64,000 bases of DNA from JBAXQQ01 sp037131695 (GCA_964638715.1 CAZWZF010000022.1:1-64000); one strand, 5' to 3'. Shown: positions 8,261 to 17,437, counted from the stretch's first letter. A program made the numbers and translations. The notes: a model not told the origin generated them from the sequence alone.

Positions 8261-9208
8261 TTAAAAAAGACTACCAGTATCATCATACTGGTTATTTTTC
8301 TTTTGATTATATTTATTAATTGCTTTTATATTGGTTCCATCTCCAAAATTAATAACTTCTATTATATCTCTTGATATCTTCACCTTTTCACTAAAAAAAT
8401 ATGAAATTGTTGATATTTTCATCTTGCAATTTATGAATGTACCATTGCTAAACCTAATTAGTTGAAGATAAACTGATTCTAAAAAACTTTTATCTAAAAC
8501 TCTAAATTCTATATATTCATTGTTACATATTCCTTTCCAAGGATCTTTTCGCCCTTTTATTAATACTGGTGCAATGATAAATATTTTTACATCGATTTCT
8601 TCATGATTTTCTATTATTTCTTCTTTTATTATTAACTTATCAAAATCATTATAAGTTATAGATTTTTTATTACAAATGATATCTTTTTTCTGATCAATAG
8701 CATCAAATTCAATTTTTTCTATTCTATCGTCTTGTTTTGCTGACTTATAGAAATTGCTTTTAAGTTTTTTTAACTCTTTATCATTAGTCACTATATAATC
8801 GTATTCATCAGTAGTTAATGAATTAGTTTTTATCAACTCTTTGATTTTAGTAAGGTTATCAAGTTTATTTTTTGTTTCTTCAGATACATTGATAGAAGGT
8901 CTTAATTTTGAAGAAAAGAAATTTGTTAAATATGATGATAACAAAATTATAAAACTAGTTTTGATTAGAGGATTTTCTATAATGACATTATATAAATCTA
9001 ATATTCCACCTTCATTCTTTGCTTGTATTTCTATATTAATTGCAGTATCAAAATATCTATTTATTGATTGAATCAAATGAATAAATTGTTTTTCACATTC
9101 ATTATGAGTTTTCGCATTCATTGAATGTGATTCTACATCATTAAAATAAAAATGCAATTGTAATGTGATATTATTTGGGTTGATAATTTCAAAATCAGTT
9201 TTTAACAT
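8261..9208 (-). CDS. Unrecognised protein with one membrane segment at the end of the R-M operon
   Basis: About 315 residues, very AT-rich (Ile/Asn/Lys-rich) compared with the genes to its left. The N-terminal ~80 residues are alpha/beta with an LHFYFND strand. One hydrophobic segment follows at about residues 90-115 (FIILLSSYLTNFF), then a charged helical stretch and a beta-rich C-terminal half. The ATG at 9208 is preferred over 9217 because AAAGGA lies about 9 bases before it but touches the first ATG. It is 58 bases downstream of hsdS on the same strand. No family is recognised. Its place and composition suggest accessory cargo, possibly a membrane effector linked to the R-M locus. Confidence 0.6.
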   Translation of the reverse strand: MLKTDFEIINPNNITLQLHFYFNDVESHSMNAKTHNECEKQFIHLIQSINRYFDTAINIEIQAKNEGGILDLYNVIIENPLIKTSFIILLSSYLTNFFSSKLRPSINVSEETKNKLDNLTKIKELIKTNSLTTDEYDYIVTNDKELKKLKSNFYKSAKQDDRIEKIEFDAIDQKKDIICNKKSITYNDFDKLIIKEEIIENHEEIDVKIFIIAPVLIKGRKDPWKGICNNEYIEFRVLDKSFLESVYLQLIRFSNGTFINCKMKISTISYFFSEKVKISRDIIEVINFGDGTNIKAINKYNQKKNNQYDDTGSLF

Positions 9209-9265
9209 TTTATACATTCCTTTAACTTATTTAAATTGGTTTATTATACTTTCATATACATTATA

Positions 9266-10477
9266 TCATTTTTGATACAAATTTAAATCCATTTCCCCGC
9301 TAAACGCCTGCTGACTCAAAGACCCATACAGCTTTTCCAACTCATCAAGGTTCTGCTGGTATTTCGCCTTCAAAGATTCAACTTTTTCGACGATGGTGGC
9401 GAATCGGGTTTGGATATAAATTGGTGGATATAATACTTCTAAGTTTCCTAACGTAGTAGAGTTAAGATTCTTCATTGTTACACCTTTGGCTTTACTTTCC
9501 AAATAATCTTTTAAAGAAGTATTATAAATTTGATATTGCAGCAAAAGTGGGTAATATTTTTTAGTTATCCTTATAAACATACTTCCAGTACCACAAAATA
9601 ATGGTTCATCTGTACGAACAATAGCACAACGTCCTATTTCTCCCCGTCTTGCCACTACAACATCATCTTTTTTAAGTTGATAAGATTCCAGTTCTTTATA
9701 CTTTTCAGGTGTTATTGTTAATGAATAATCTGGAGATATTTCACCTTCTATTATATGGCTTGGATTAATAAGTGGTATTTGATTAGCAACATAATCTTCT
9801 GAATGAAGTAAACTACCAAATGGTCCAATTCTAACTTCAGCAATCTCGTCAATGCGTTTCTTCTTCCACCCTTTCTCATTCCTAACCGGGTCGCCAAACA
9901 TCTCCAGAAAAGTGCTTTTCAGCAGTTCGTCCAGTGCCTTGATGCTTTCTTTGCGTTTGGCTATCAGATTTTCCGCGCGGGTGAGAATATCGGCAATACG
10001 GATCTGGTCGTCGATGGGTGGAAGGGGGATTTTAGTTGATTCAATAAATTGACGTGATATTCCACCAACTGTTGCCCCACGAAAGTCATTAAGTATCTGT
10101 TTTTTACCTTCTGAAGATTTTAAGAAAAAAAACACAAATTTTGAACATCCAATTTGAGTATCGATTTCGAGACGAAAAACATGCTCATTTATTGCAGCAT
10201 TAATAAAAGGGAAATCATTATTAACAAATGATACCTTTCCTGTTGTTGCACCATCTTTTACAATTAAAATATCATTAATTTTTATTTTTCCTGACGTTAA
10301 ATTGTTGAAAAAATCAATTGATATAAACTTGTTTTTATAAAATTTAAAACCACCTTCATCTGATAAATGTTCAGCACCAAGACTTGGTATTGTTCCTGTG
10401 TCTGATGAAACACCCCCTTTTGGTCTTGACCCAGATTCTAATTCTTTTACAACCTTAGAAAGTTTAACTATTTTCAT
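9266..10477 (-). CDS. hsdS: Type I restriction-modification specificity subunit HsdS
   Basis: A 403-residue protein with two target-recognition domains separated by conserved helices. The first half ends in IPLPPIDDQIRIADILTRAENLI..R, the second in the matching LEVLYPPIYIQTRFATIVEKVESLK. These are the repeated long-helix spacers that set the distance between the two half-sites of the recognition sequence. HsdS directs the methyltransferase (M2S) and restriction (R2M2S) complexes to DNA. Its ATG overlaps the TGA of the DUF1016 gene (ATGA, 10474-10477). The length is normal. The target recognition domains cannot be matched to a sequence specificity by eye. Confidence 0.93.
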   Translation of the reverse strand: MKIVKLSKVVKELESGSRPKGGVSSDTGTIPSLGAEHLSDEGGFKFYKNKFISIDFFNNLTSGKIKINDILIVKDGATTGKVSFVNNDFPFINAAINEHVFRLEIDTQIGCSKFVFFFLKSSEGKKQILNDFRGATVGGISRQFIESTKIPLPPIDDQIRIADILTRAENLIAKRKESIKALDELLKSTFLEMFGDPVRNEKGWKKKRIDEIAEVRIGPFGSLLHSEDYVANQIPLINPSHIIEGEISPDYSLTITPEKYKELESYQLKKDDVVVARRGEIGRCAIVRTDEPLFCGTGSMFIRITKKYYPLLLQYQIYNTSLKDYLESKAKGVTMKNLNSTTLGNLEVLYPPIYIQTRFATIVEKVESLKAKYQQNLDELEKLYGSLSQQAFSGEMDLNLYQK

Positions 10478-10507
10478 CCCAACATCTCCTCAAGTTCAGC
10501 CAATTCC
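10473..10507. repeat. 35-bp direct repeat, copy 1 (end of the DUF1016 gene)
   Basis: Matches 11624-11658 at 34 of 35 positions. It encodes the last residues of the DUF1016 protein together with the ATGA overlap and the start codon of hsdS. Confidence 0.9.
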
Positions 10508-11628
10508 TTAATTAATTCCTGCTTAAGGTCTTCTTCTGTTGGCAGGTACAACAGATATTTTGCTACAAAAAGTTTATTACTTTCATTTAGTATAGAATAT
10601 CTTGCTATTGCTTCATTTTTTTCTGCGCATAGAATAAGTCCTATTGTAGGATTATCATCATCAACGGTAAAAAGGTCATCATACATTCGAACATAGCTGT
10701 CCATCTGTCCAACGTCTTTATGCGTTAATTTCCCGATTTTTAAGTCAATCAGCAGATAGCATTTTAGAATACAATTATAAAATACCAAATCAACATAAAA
10801 AAATGTATCATCATATTGCAGCCTTTTCTGCCTGGCAACAAATGCAAATCCTTTTCCTAATTCAAGAATAAATGATTGTAGATTATCAATAATCGCTTGC
10901 TCAATATCTGACTCTATAAATTCTTTAGAAGAGTTTAACCCGAGGAAATCTAAGATATAGGGATCTTTTATTGTGTCTATCGGTTTTAGAACTTCTTGTC
11001 CCTTTTTAGCTAATTCTACTACACCGTCTTTATTTTTACTTTTAAATAACCTGGCGAATAGAAAAGAATGAATCTGACGTTCCAGAACAGGAACACTCCA
11101 ACCTTCTTTTTCAGATTCTATCTCATAAAATAATCGTTCATTTCTATTTTCAATCTTGCTTAATGTTCTGTAATGAGACCAGCTTAATGATGATGAAAAA
11201 CCTTCTATCAAAAAACTTTTATCTAATGAAAGATTCATATCACTTAATACTCCACAAGGCTTGTGGAGTTTTTCATCTACCTCCAATTCTCCACAAAGCT
11301 TGTGGAGAATTACCGGTTTTCTATCTGAATAAACAATATAAAATTGCCTGAAATACCAGAGATTAGATGTAGAAAATCCTTTTCCATACATTTTATTAAG
11401 ATTTACTGATAATTCTTCTATTATTTTTTTACCATATTCTGCACGTTCTTCACCACCTTGGATTTCATCAACAAGAACTTTTCCAATACTCCAATATGCA
11501 ATTATCATGTTACTGTTTACAGCTTTAACAACATTTAACTTTGCCTGTTCTAAAATAGTAACAACTTTGTTAAAAAGATGGCTGCAGTCTGGTTTTGTAA
11601 TTAGTTCATTTTTTCCTTTTTTGTTCAT
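10474..11628 (-). CDS. DUF1016/YhcG-family PDDEXK nuclease-like protein within the R-M operon
   Basis: A 384-residue protein. The N-terminal DUF1016_N-like part covers the IAYWSIGKVLVDE and FSTSNLWYFRQFY motifs; the C-terminal PDDEXK-like part reads FFYVDLVFYN...YLLIDLKIGKLTHKDVGQM, with D-(x)n-D-L-K as the likely catalytic set. YhcG-family proteins are predicted restriction-endonuclease-fold nucleases. The gene lies between hsdM and hsdS with four-base overlaps on both sides. Its last ten residues (ELAELEEMLG) are identical to those of HsdM, and the underlying DNA is a 35-bp direct repeat. The linker around residues 110-130 contains a duplicated L-H-K-x-C-G unit encoded by two perfect palindromes. 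It may be an extra nuclease or regulator of the R-M system. Confidence 0.88.
   Translation of the reverse strand: MNKKGKNELITKPDCSHLFNKVVTILEQAKLNVVKAVNSNMIIAYWSIGKVLVDEIQGGEERAEYGKKIIEELSVNLNKMYGKGFSTSNLWYFRQFYIVYSDRKPVILHKLCGELEVDEKLHKPCGVLSDMNLSLDKSFLIEGFSSSLSWSHYRTLSKIENRNERLFYEIESEKEGWSVPVLERQIHSFLFARLFKSKNKDGVVELAKKGQEVLKPIDTIKDPYILDFLGLNSSKEFIESDIEQAIIDNLQSFILELGKGFAFVARQKRLQYDDTFFYVDLVFYNCILKCYLLIDLKIGKLTHKDVGQMDSYVRMYDDLFTVDDDNPTIGLILCAEKNEAIARYSILNESNKLFVAKYLLYLPTEEDLKQELIKELAELEEMLG
11249..11269. repeat. In-frame palindrome 1 inside the DUF1016 gene
   Basis: A perfect inverted repeat with 10-base arms around one central base (core CTCCACAAG/CTTGTGGAG). It starts 36 bases from a second, closely similar palindrome, and the pair encodes two L-H-K-x-C-G units 12 residues apart. 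Confidence 0.85.
11285..11311. repeat. In-frame palindrome 2 inside the DUF1016 gene
   Basis: A perfect inverted repeat with 12-base arms around a 3-base centre. It shares its core with the palindrome at 11249-11269 and keeps the reading frame open. Confidence 0.85.
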
Positions 11629-11658
11629 CCCAACATCTCCTCAAGTTCCGCCAATTCC
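11624..11658. repeat. 35-bp direct repeat, copy 2 (end of hsdM)
   Basis: Matches 10473-10507 with a single mismatch. It encodes the end of HsdM and the ATGA overlap with the DUF1016 gene. The duplicated junction suggests that the DUF1016 gene was inserted at a former hsdM-hsdS overlap. Confidence 0.9.
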
Positions 11659-13190
11659 ATACCTATCTCTTTCTCCAAATTTTTCAATTTTTCGATTATC
11701 ACCGCCGGTTTTTCATAGGCGACTTCTTGAAATACATCTTCCTTGTATTTGCTGATGGATAAATCGTATTTTTCCGCGACTATCTCTGCCCGGGGGACGA
11801 AGAAGAACTTTGCTTTGCGGTCGCTTTCTGCCTGAGGGTTGCGTTTTTTATATTGCGCCACGATATCCTGCAGGTCGCCGTTGCCATCCTGTTTCGTCCG
11901 TTTGTCATCCAGGCTGTACCCATCGCTCTGCATATCGTAAAACCACACCTTGTCGGTATCGCCGCCCTTGGTGAATATCAATATGGCGGTGCTGACCCCC
12001 GCGTATGGCTTAAAAACTCCGCTAGGCATAGCGATGACCGCTTTCAACTCGCATTTCTCGATAAGGATTTTCCGCGCTTCCACAAAGGCGTTGCCGCTGC
12101 CGAATAATACCCCCTGCGGTACAATAACCCCGGCGGTTCCGCCGATTTTCAACAGGTTGTAAATTGTCTCCACAAACAGCAGTTCCGTCTTGGTGGTTCC
12201 CAATTTCAGCGTTTCGTTAATATCGCCCTTATCAATGCTGCCGGTGAATGGCGGGTTTGCCATGATGGTATTGTATCTGTTATATTCAGTGAATCCCTTG
12301 CTCAGGGTATCCTGGTAATTAATATGCGGGGTATCCACGCCATGCATCATCAGGTTCATCAAGGCAAGACGCACCATGGTAACATCAAAGTCGTACCCGT
12401 ACAGGCTGTCATTCAGAATATCGCTTCTTTCTTTATTTAACAGGGCACTTACTGAATTACGTATAAAACCATCTTCATCAGGTTGTAAATTATCCTTATC
12501 TTTATCAAGTTGAGTTACAATATATTGGTAAGCACCCAGCAAAAACCCGCCGGTACCGCAGGCGGGGTCGGCTATCTTATCACCAAGTCGAGGATCAACT
12601 AGTTCTGCAATAAGTTTAATTATATGACGTGGTGTGCGAAACTGTCCGTTTTTACCGGCGCTGGCAATTTCTGACAGCAGCATTTCATAAACGTCGCCTT
12701 GAATATCCTGAAACGCCTGTCCCCCTTGGTTAGTATCTCTTTCTATCTCATCAAAGATTTCTTCAATAGTAGATATTGACTCTACCAGCAACGAAGATTT
12801 AGGAATAATAAATACAGCATTAGCCATGTGATGGGTAAATGGTGATTCATCACCATTAAGGGTTTTCAGAAAAGGAAAAACTTTCATCTGTACATGGGTT
12901 AACATTTCATCGGCTTGTAAATGTTTGAAATAGCTCCAGCGAAGTGTCTTTTTATCTACAGATTGCTCAGTACCAGGAATAATGAATTCGCCAGCAAACT
13001 TTGATATATAAGTTTCACCGGTAAAATTCGCATCATTAACCCTTTTCAAATCAAGGTCATCCAACCGTTTCATGAAAAGCAGGTAAGTGATTTGTTCAAT
13101 TGCTGTGAGAGGATTTGAAATACCGCCACTCCAGAATTTGTTCCATAAAAGATCTATTTTACTTTTTAGTATCGAGTTGCTTTTCAGCAT
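11625..13190 (-). CDS. hsdM: Type I restriction-modification DNA methyltransferase HsdM
   Basis: A 521-residue N6-adenine methyltransferase. The N-terminal helical HsdM_N domain reads LWNKFWSGG..NPLTAIEQITYLLFMKRLDD. The SAM-binding motif is DPACGTGGF and the catalytic motif is NPPF (IMANPPFTGS). QFRTPRHIIKLI marks the start of the catalytic domain. It methylates adenines at the site chosen by HsdS and forms the core of the restriction complex. The stop overlaps the start of the DUF1016 gene, and the start lies one base after the hsdR stop. The length is normal. The C-terminal ELAELEEMLG recurs in the downstream DUF1016 protein. Confidence 0.96.
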   Translation of the reverse strand: MLKSNSILKSKIDLLWNKFWSGGISNPLTAIEQITYLLFMKRLDDLDLKRVNDANFTGETYISKFAGEFIIPGTEQSVDKKTLRWSYFKHLQADEMLTHVQMKVFPFLKTLNGDESPFTHHMANAVFIIPKSSLLVESISTIEEIFDEIERDTNQGGQAFQDIQGDVYEMLLSEIASAGKNGQFRTPRHIIKLIAELVDPRLGDKIADPACGTGGFLLGAYQYIVTQLDKDKDNLQPDEDGFIRNSVSALLNKERSDILNDSLYGYDFDVTMVRLALMNLMMHGVDTPHINYQDTLSKGFTEYNRYNTIMANPPFTGSIDKGDINETLKLGTTKTELLFVETIYNLLKIGGTAGVIVPQGVLFGSGNAFVEARKILIEKCELKAVIAMPSGVFKPYAGVSTAILIFTKGGDTDKVWFYDMQSDGYSLDDKRTKQDGNGDLQDIVAQYKKRNPQAESDRKAKFFFVPRAEIVAEKYDLSISKYKEDVFQEVAYEKPAVIIEKLKNLEKEIGMELAELEEMLG

Positions 13191-13191
13191 A

Positions 13192-15987
13192 TTATGACGC
13201 CAACCTTTGTGTGAGTTCTAAAATTTCATCGATTTCCGCACCGTTAAACAATCCCAGAATGCCGTCACGGTGAATTAGCGTAAATGGTGATTCAATTAAA
13301 TCCCGTCTATTAACAGACTCTTTATTCAAAATAAAGATTTTCAATACATTTAAAAAGTCCAACTGTCTTGTACTGAGATGAGTATGACTTTGAATAAACT
13401 GTTCAAATGCTTTGGTAACTGTATCCGGGAAACTTTCCAATACTTCTAAACCCAATATATGCCGGATAAATTGAATGAACTTTGCTTTCCGATTTTTATA
13501 AACAGTTTTCAGCAAATCTTCAGTAACATGCGGATGTTCATCATTCAGCAAAGCAGCAAGTTCCTGTGCTTCTTCCTCGGTTATTTCTTTTCCATCTTTT
13601 ATTTTCTGCAAAATAGGGTTACTCTCGGTGAGTTCCATAATGAGTTTCTCTACCATTTCACGGTAAAGAGTAACGCTCACTGACGAATGTTCAGGCCCAA
13701 ACTCTACCATTTCTTTTGTAGTTATTGAATCATAAAAATCATAATTTGCTGGTCCCGTTGTGTTAACTATATTATCACGAAATTTCATCAACACAGATAA
13801 CTTCTCATCAAGTTCATCAAATGATTCGTCTGTTATCTTTGCCCAATATTGATTGGTTTGTGCCAGTTTGATGATAGCTTCCTGACGGAATACGATATTA
13901 ACCGATAATGGAAGTTCACCGATTTGCTCAATGATATTATCTTTGAGTATTTCGAATTTTGATTTTTCATCTGCCAACTTCACTAATGATGCTTCCAGCA
14001 AATCTTTCTGGAAACGCATGATGGTAAAATCAATTTGCGACATAGTTCTAAATAACGGTTTTATTGTAGTCCGTAAATATTCTATTTTTTCATGTGTCAA
14101 CTTGACCCAGAAATTATCATCTTCTATCCGGTGCAAATCTGTTGAAGATTCCTGAATAACAACCGATTTTTTTGGCAATTCGCAAATCTGTTGTCGAAGT
14201 TTTTTAATCTCTTTTTCGGCAATAATATCATTTCCTATGTCGATCGCCTTTTCAATTTTATCAAGTCGGATGCCAACAAAACGCACTGGCAATGGTATTT
14301 GAATAATTGAATCTTTACCTTTAGGATTAAGCTTGAAATATTCAAAGTTGTCCCAGCAATCCAGTATTAGGAATTTATCTTTTTCGGTACACCATGGTTT
14401 TATTTTGTTCGATTCCAATAATCGTGTACCACGGCCAATCATTTGCCAGAATTTTGTGTAAGAATAGACCGGTTTTGCAAATACCAGATTCACGATCTCG
14501 CGAATATCAATGCCGGTATCCAACATATCAACGCTGAGAGCAATACGCGGTAAATCGTTATTAGTGAACTGATCCAAAAGCCCGCCTTTGCCGTATACTC
14601 GTGGATCATCAGAAACCAGCACCTTTGCCAGTTCGCCTTTATATTCGGGGTACAGCGAATCAAATATCTTTGCAATTCGTCGGGCATGTGACATAGTAGA
14701 ACAGAAAAATATAGTCTTGCCGGGCAACACGCCATTCATATCTTTTATTGATTCTTCCATGAACTCTTTAACTATGAGCGCATTAGTTCCCTTATTAGTG
14801 ACAGTTTTCTCTAATTCGGTACCTTCAAAATTTATTTCTTCAACATCTTTACCTTCAAGAATCAACTTCTTCTGGTCTTCCAGTGTTATGGTTCGCTTGC
14901 TAATCCCTTCATCCTGAAACTTGGTATGTATCTTCATCACCTGAAAATTGCATAAAAAAGGCGGGATATTATTAACTGCTTCCTCATAAGTAAAGGCAAA
15001 AGATGGTAAACCATCATCGCAATTAAAAAGTTTGAAAGTGTTATGGTCAATAATATCAGTTGGAGTAGCGGTTAATCCAAGACTGATAGCCTTAAAATAA
15101 TCCAGCACTTCTCCATACGTGTTATATATAGAACGATGACTTTCATCGATAACAATCAAATCAAAGAAGTGTGGTGAGAGGACATTATCATCTTCTCGAA
15201 TTATATTCAGCATTGTTTGATAAGTCGAAACATAAATACGACGATCTTTAGAAATGAGTTTTTCACCAACCTTGGGCCAACGCGGTTCATTAGGCAAATG
15301 TTCTTTGAAAGCAGACAATGCTTGTTCACGTAATGCAATACGGTCAACCAAAAACAATACACGTTCAACATGTCCCGCTCGCATTAAAGCATCAACCAAA
15401 GCAATACAAGTTCTTGTTTTGCCGGTTCCAGTCGCCATCACCAGCAGGAAATTCCGTCGTTGCTTTTCAATGCCTTCCATCACCGCGCGGATTGCACGGA
15501 TTTGATAATCTCTTCCTGCAATATTTGTATTTATCAATTCATCAGAAAGTTGTTTTCTGTTTTCTCTGATATATAGAAGCCGTTCTAAATCATCTCGTGT
15601 TGGGAAACCGATTACTTTTCGCGGCGGGTAATTTTCTAAATCCCAGAAGTAAATCTCAAGTCCATTAGTATAAAAACAAAATGGAAGTTGCCCATGTTCA
15701 TTCTTTATATGATAGCAATATTGTTTAGCCTGTTCACGACCGATTTCTGCGTCTTTAGAGGTTTTTTTAGCTTCGACAACGGCTATCGGTTTTCTATCTT
15801 TCCCCAACAAAACATAATCACTGAATTGGTGGCCATTGTATGGAGTGAATGGTTCTGTCATACCATCCGGTAAAGGAACAGTTATATCGAATTCCTTCCT
15901 GACCAGGCTAAGATTATCTACATCCCAACCTGCAGCAAGGAGTTTTGCATCAATTATTTTTTTTCTGGTATCCGCTTCAGAACTCAT
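13192..15987 (-). CDS. hsdR: Type I restriction enzyme HsdR (EcoEI/EcoAI-like)
   Basis: A 931-residue restriction and translocation subunit. The N-terminal nuclease part has D-Y-V-L-L-G...AVVEAKK. The SF2 motor has MATGTGKT (Walker A, about residue 190), DESHRSIY (motif II), LGLTATPT (motif III) and QMIGRGTR (motif VI). The C-terminal ~130 residues, with the conserved stretch near FIRHILGLEV, look like the EcoEI_R_C domain of type IB enzymes. It cleaves DNA after ATP-driven translocation and needs HsdM and HsdS. It is first in the operon hsdR-hsdM-DUF1016-hsdS. The gene appears full length, so the system is probably active. Confidence 0.95.
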   Translation of the reverse strand: MSSEADTRKKIIDAKLLAAGWDVDNLSLVRKEFDITVPLPDGMTEPFTPYNGHQFSDYVLLGKDRKPIAVVEAKKTSKDAEIGREQAKQYCYHIKNEHGQLPFCFYTNGLEIYFWDLENYPPRKVIGFPTRDDLERLLYIRENRKQLSDELINTNIAGRDYQIRAIRAVMEGIEKQRRNFLLVMATGTGKTRTCIALVDALMRAGHVERVLFLVDRIALREQALSAFKEHLPNEPRWPKVGEKLISKDRRIYVSTYQTMLNIIREDDNVLSPHFFDLIVIDESHRSIYNTYGEVLDYFKAISLGLTATPTDIIDHNTFKLFNCDDGLPSFAFTYEEAVNNIPPFLCNFQVMKIHTKFQDEGISKRTITLEDQKKLILEGKDVEEINFEGTELEKTVTNKGTNALIVKEFMEESIKDMNGVLPGKTIFFCSTMSHARRIAKIFDSLYPEYKGELAKVLVSDDPRVYGKGGLLDQFTNNDLPRIALSVDMLDTGIDIREIVNLVFAKPVYSYTKFWQMIGRGTRLLESNKIKPWCTEKDKFLILDCWDNFEYFKLNPKGKDSIIQIPLPVRFVGIRLDKIEKAIDIGNDIIAEKEIKKLRQQICELPKKSVVIQESSTDLHRIEDDNFWVKLTHEKIEYLRTTIKPLFRTMSQIDFTIMRFQKDLLEASLVKLADEKSKFEILKDNIIEQIGELPLSVNIVFRQEAIIKLAQTNQYWAKITDESFDELDEKLSVLMKFRDNIVNTTGPANYDFYDSITTKEMVEFGPEHSSVSVTLYREMVEKLIMELTESNPILQKIKDGKEITEEEAQELAALLNDEHPHVTEDLLKTVYKNRKAKFIQFIRHILGLEVLESFPDTVTKAFEQFIQSHTHLSTRQLDFLNVLKIFILNKESVNRRDLIESPFTLIHRDGILGLFNGAEIDEILELTQRLAS

Positions 15988-16154
15988 AATCTCTCATATT
16001 TAACGCATTTTTCTTCTAATTAGATTATAGATGAATTCATATTGTAAGGTCAAACCTTTTATATTAATTTATCTTTCAACAAAAACTCATTGCTTTTTGG
16101 TAAAATAACTTTACTGTAAAATATGCAAAAATGTAACTTCTTGGAGAACATCAC
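15988..16154. promoter_or_regulatory. Divergent promoter region, hsdR / URO-D gene
   Basis: This spacer must hold the promoters of the R-M operon (leftward) and of the URO-D gene (rightward). A palindrome AAGGT-CAA-ACCTT lies at about 16047-16059 and could be an operator. TAAAAT boxes precede the URO-D gene, but no -35 with good spacing is clear. Confidence 0.35.
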
Positions 16155-17288
16155 ATGACACCACGTGAACGATTGTTGACGGTTATTAATGGCGGCATAC
16201 CGGACTGTGTGCCGGTGGCACCGGATTTTTCGAATATGATTCCTGCTAAAATGACCGGCAAGCCATTTTGGGATTTGTATCTTTATAATGACCCGCCGAT
16301 ATGGGAAGCATATATTGATTGCGCGAAATATTTTAACATTGATTCCGTGATGGACGGATATTTTCCATTTCAATATCCAACACCGCCAGGTGATGGTGAG
16401 CCATGGGAACAATTTATCATTTTAAAAAATGAAGAGAAAATTGTCACCCAGTGGTCGCGAATTGAAGATGGCCAGCGAGTTTGGATGCCTTATGTAGATA
16501 CCTTTCCGGTTGCCGACCCGCCGACCTGTCACGTGCATTGCGAAAAATTAGCCTATCCAGATATACCGACATGGTATGAACCGGTAACAGGCATAAAACC
16601 TGTCAACCTTGGCCCGGAAGGACTGAAGCATGTAAAAGAATTAATGGGTGATCAGGGGTTGGTCGGGATATTCCTCACCTGTTCATCCGTATTGGGTAAT
16701 GATGAAGCCATCTACGACTACTACGATTACCCGGAGAAATATGAACAGTTGGCAATTGACCGCGTAAAACAGGTTGAAGAGCGTTTTGCCTACATAATGT
16801 CGCTGGATGTTAAGCCGGATTTCCTTTGTGTTGGTGGTTCCGGCACTTTAGTTTTCCAGACGGTAGATATATTTCGCCGTATCGCACTGCCAGCGGTAAA
16901 ACGCGCCATCGAACTCGCCACCGCCGCCGGGATACCCACGCAAATACATTCCTGCGGCCCCGAGAAAGAATTGGTGAAAATAATGGCAGAAGAAACAACA
17001 TTAACTGTTATAGACCCACTGGAAATACCACCTATGGGCGACTGCAACCTGAAAGAGTTAAAACGCCTCTATGGTGATAAAATAACCTTGAAAGGCAACC
17101 TTCACACCACCGATGTAATGCTGCGCGGGACGGTTGACGATGTGATAAAAGCGGCAAAACAGGCAATCGACGATGGTGCTGCAAATGGCAGGTTCATATT
17201 ATCCACCGGCGACCAGTGCGGTCGCGACACCCCATTCGAAAACCTGCACGCAATGATAGAAACAGCACGAACTTATGGACGGTATTAA
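16155..17288 (+). CDS. URO-D-superfamily protein with MtaA/CmuA-type zinc motif
   Basis: A 377-residue TIM-barrel protein opening with the superfamily's T-P-R-E-R-L...G..PD..P. It contains H265-x-C267 (IHSCG) and a late C355 (TGDQC), matching the H-x-C...C zinc site of corrinoid:coenzyme methyltransferases such as MtaA/MtbA and CmuA. Uroporphyrinogen decarboxylase itself lacks these residues, so a haem role is unlikely. Such proteins probably move methyl groups, often from O- or N-methyl compounds. The ATG has GGAG about 8 bases upstream. A nitrilase and a GH32-like protein follow on the same strand, suggesting catabolism of methylated plant or algal compounds. Substrate unknown. Confidence 0.85.
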   Translation: MTPRERLLTVINGGIPDCVPVAPDFSNMIPAKMTGKPFWDLYLYNDPPIWEAYIDCAKYFNIDSVMDGYFPFQYPTPPGDGEPWEQFIILKNEEKIVTQWSRIEDGQRVWMPYVDTFPVADPPTCHVHCEKLAYPDIPTWYEPVTGIKPVNLGPEGLKHVKELMGDQGLVGIFLTCSSVLGNDEAIYDYYDYPEKYEQLAIDRVKQVEERFAYIMSLDVKPDFLCVGGSGTLVFQTVDIFRRIALPAVKRAIELATAAGIPTQIHSCGPEKELVKIMAEETTLTVIDPLEIPPMGDCNLKELKRLYGDKITLKGNLHTTDVMLRGTVDDVIKAAKQAIDDGAANGRFILSTGDQCGRDTPFENLHAMIETARTYGRY

Positions 17289-17379
17289 GTAATTTTAACC
17301 ACCCTATGCCTGTCAAGGAGGGGAGATTTAGCCCGATGGGACAGACACCTTCATGCCTTCGCCACTCGATGTCAGTCCC

Positions 17380-17437
17380 AGATAGTCGTTCTTCCCCTCT
17401 CCAGCCGGGGAGGGGATTGAGGGGAGGGGCTTTTTAA
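17380..17437 (+). repeat. GC-rich intergenic element with G-quadruplex motif
   Basis: Downstream of the URO-D gene is a C-rich stretch followed by four runs of four G at 17407-17429 (loops of 1, 5 and 1 bases) and then five T. The C-rich and G-rich parts can also pair as a hairpin, so it may act as a terminator. The composition is unlike the surrounding AT-rich spacer, and a related purine-rich stretch lies at about 17317-17328. It is probably a dispersed repeat. Confidence 0.6.

Noticed and set aside
16155..17288. Haem-pathway uroporphyrinogen decarboxylase
   Set aside because: It has the H-x-C...C zinc site of methyl-transfer enzymes and sits with catabolic genes.
17380..17437. Riboswitch or structured ncRNA
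   Set aside because: It is a simple C-rich/G-rich stretch without recognisable riboswitch motifs, and it follows a gene end.
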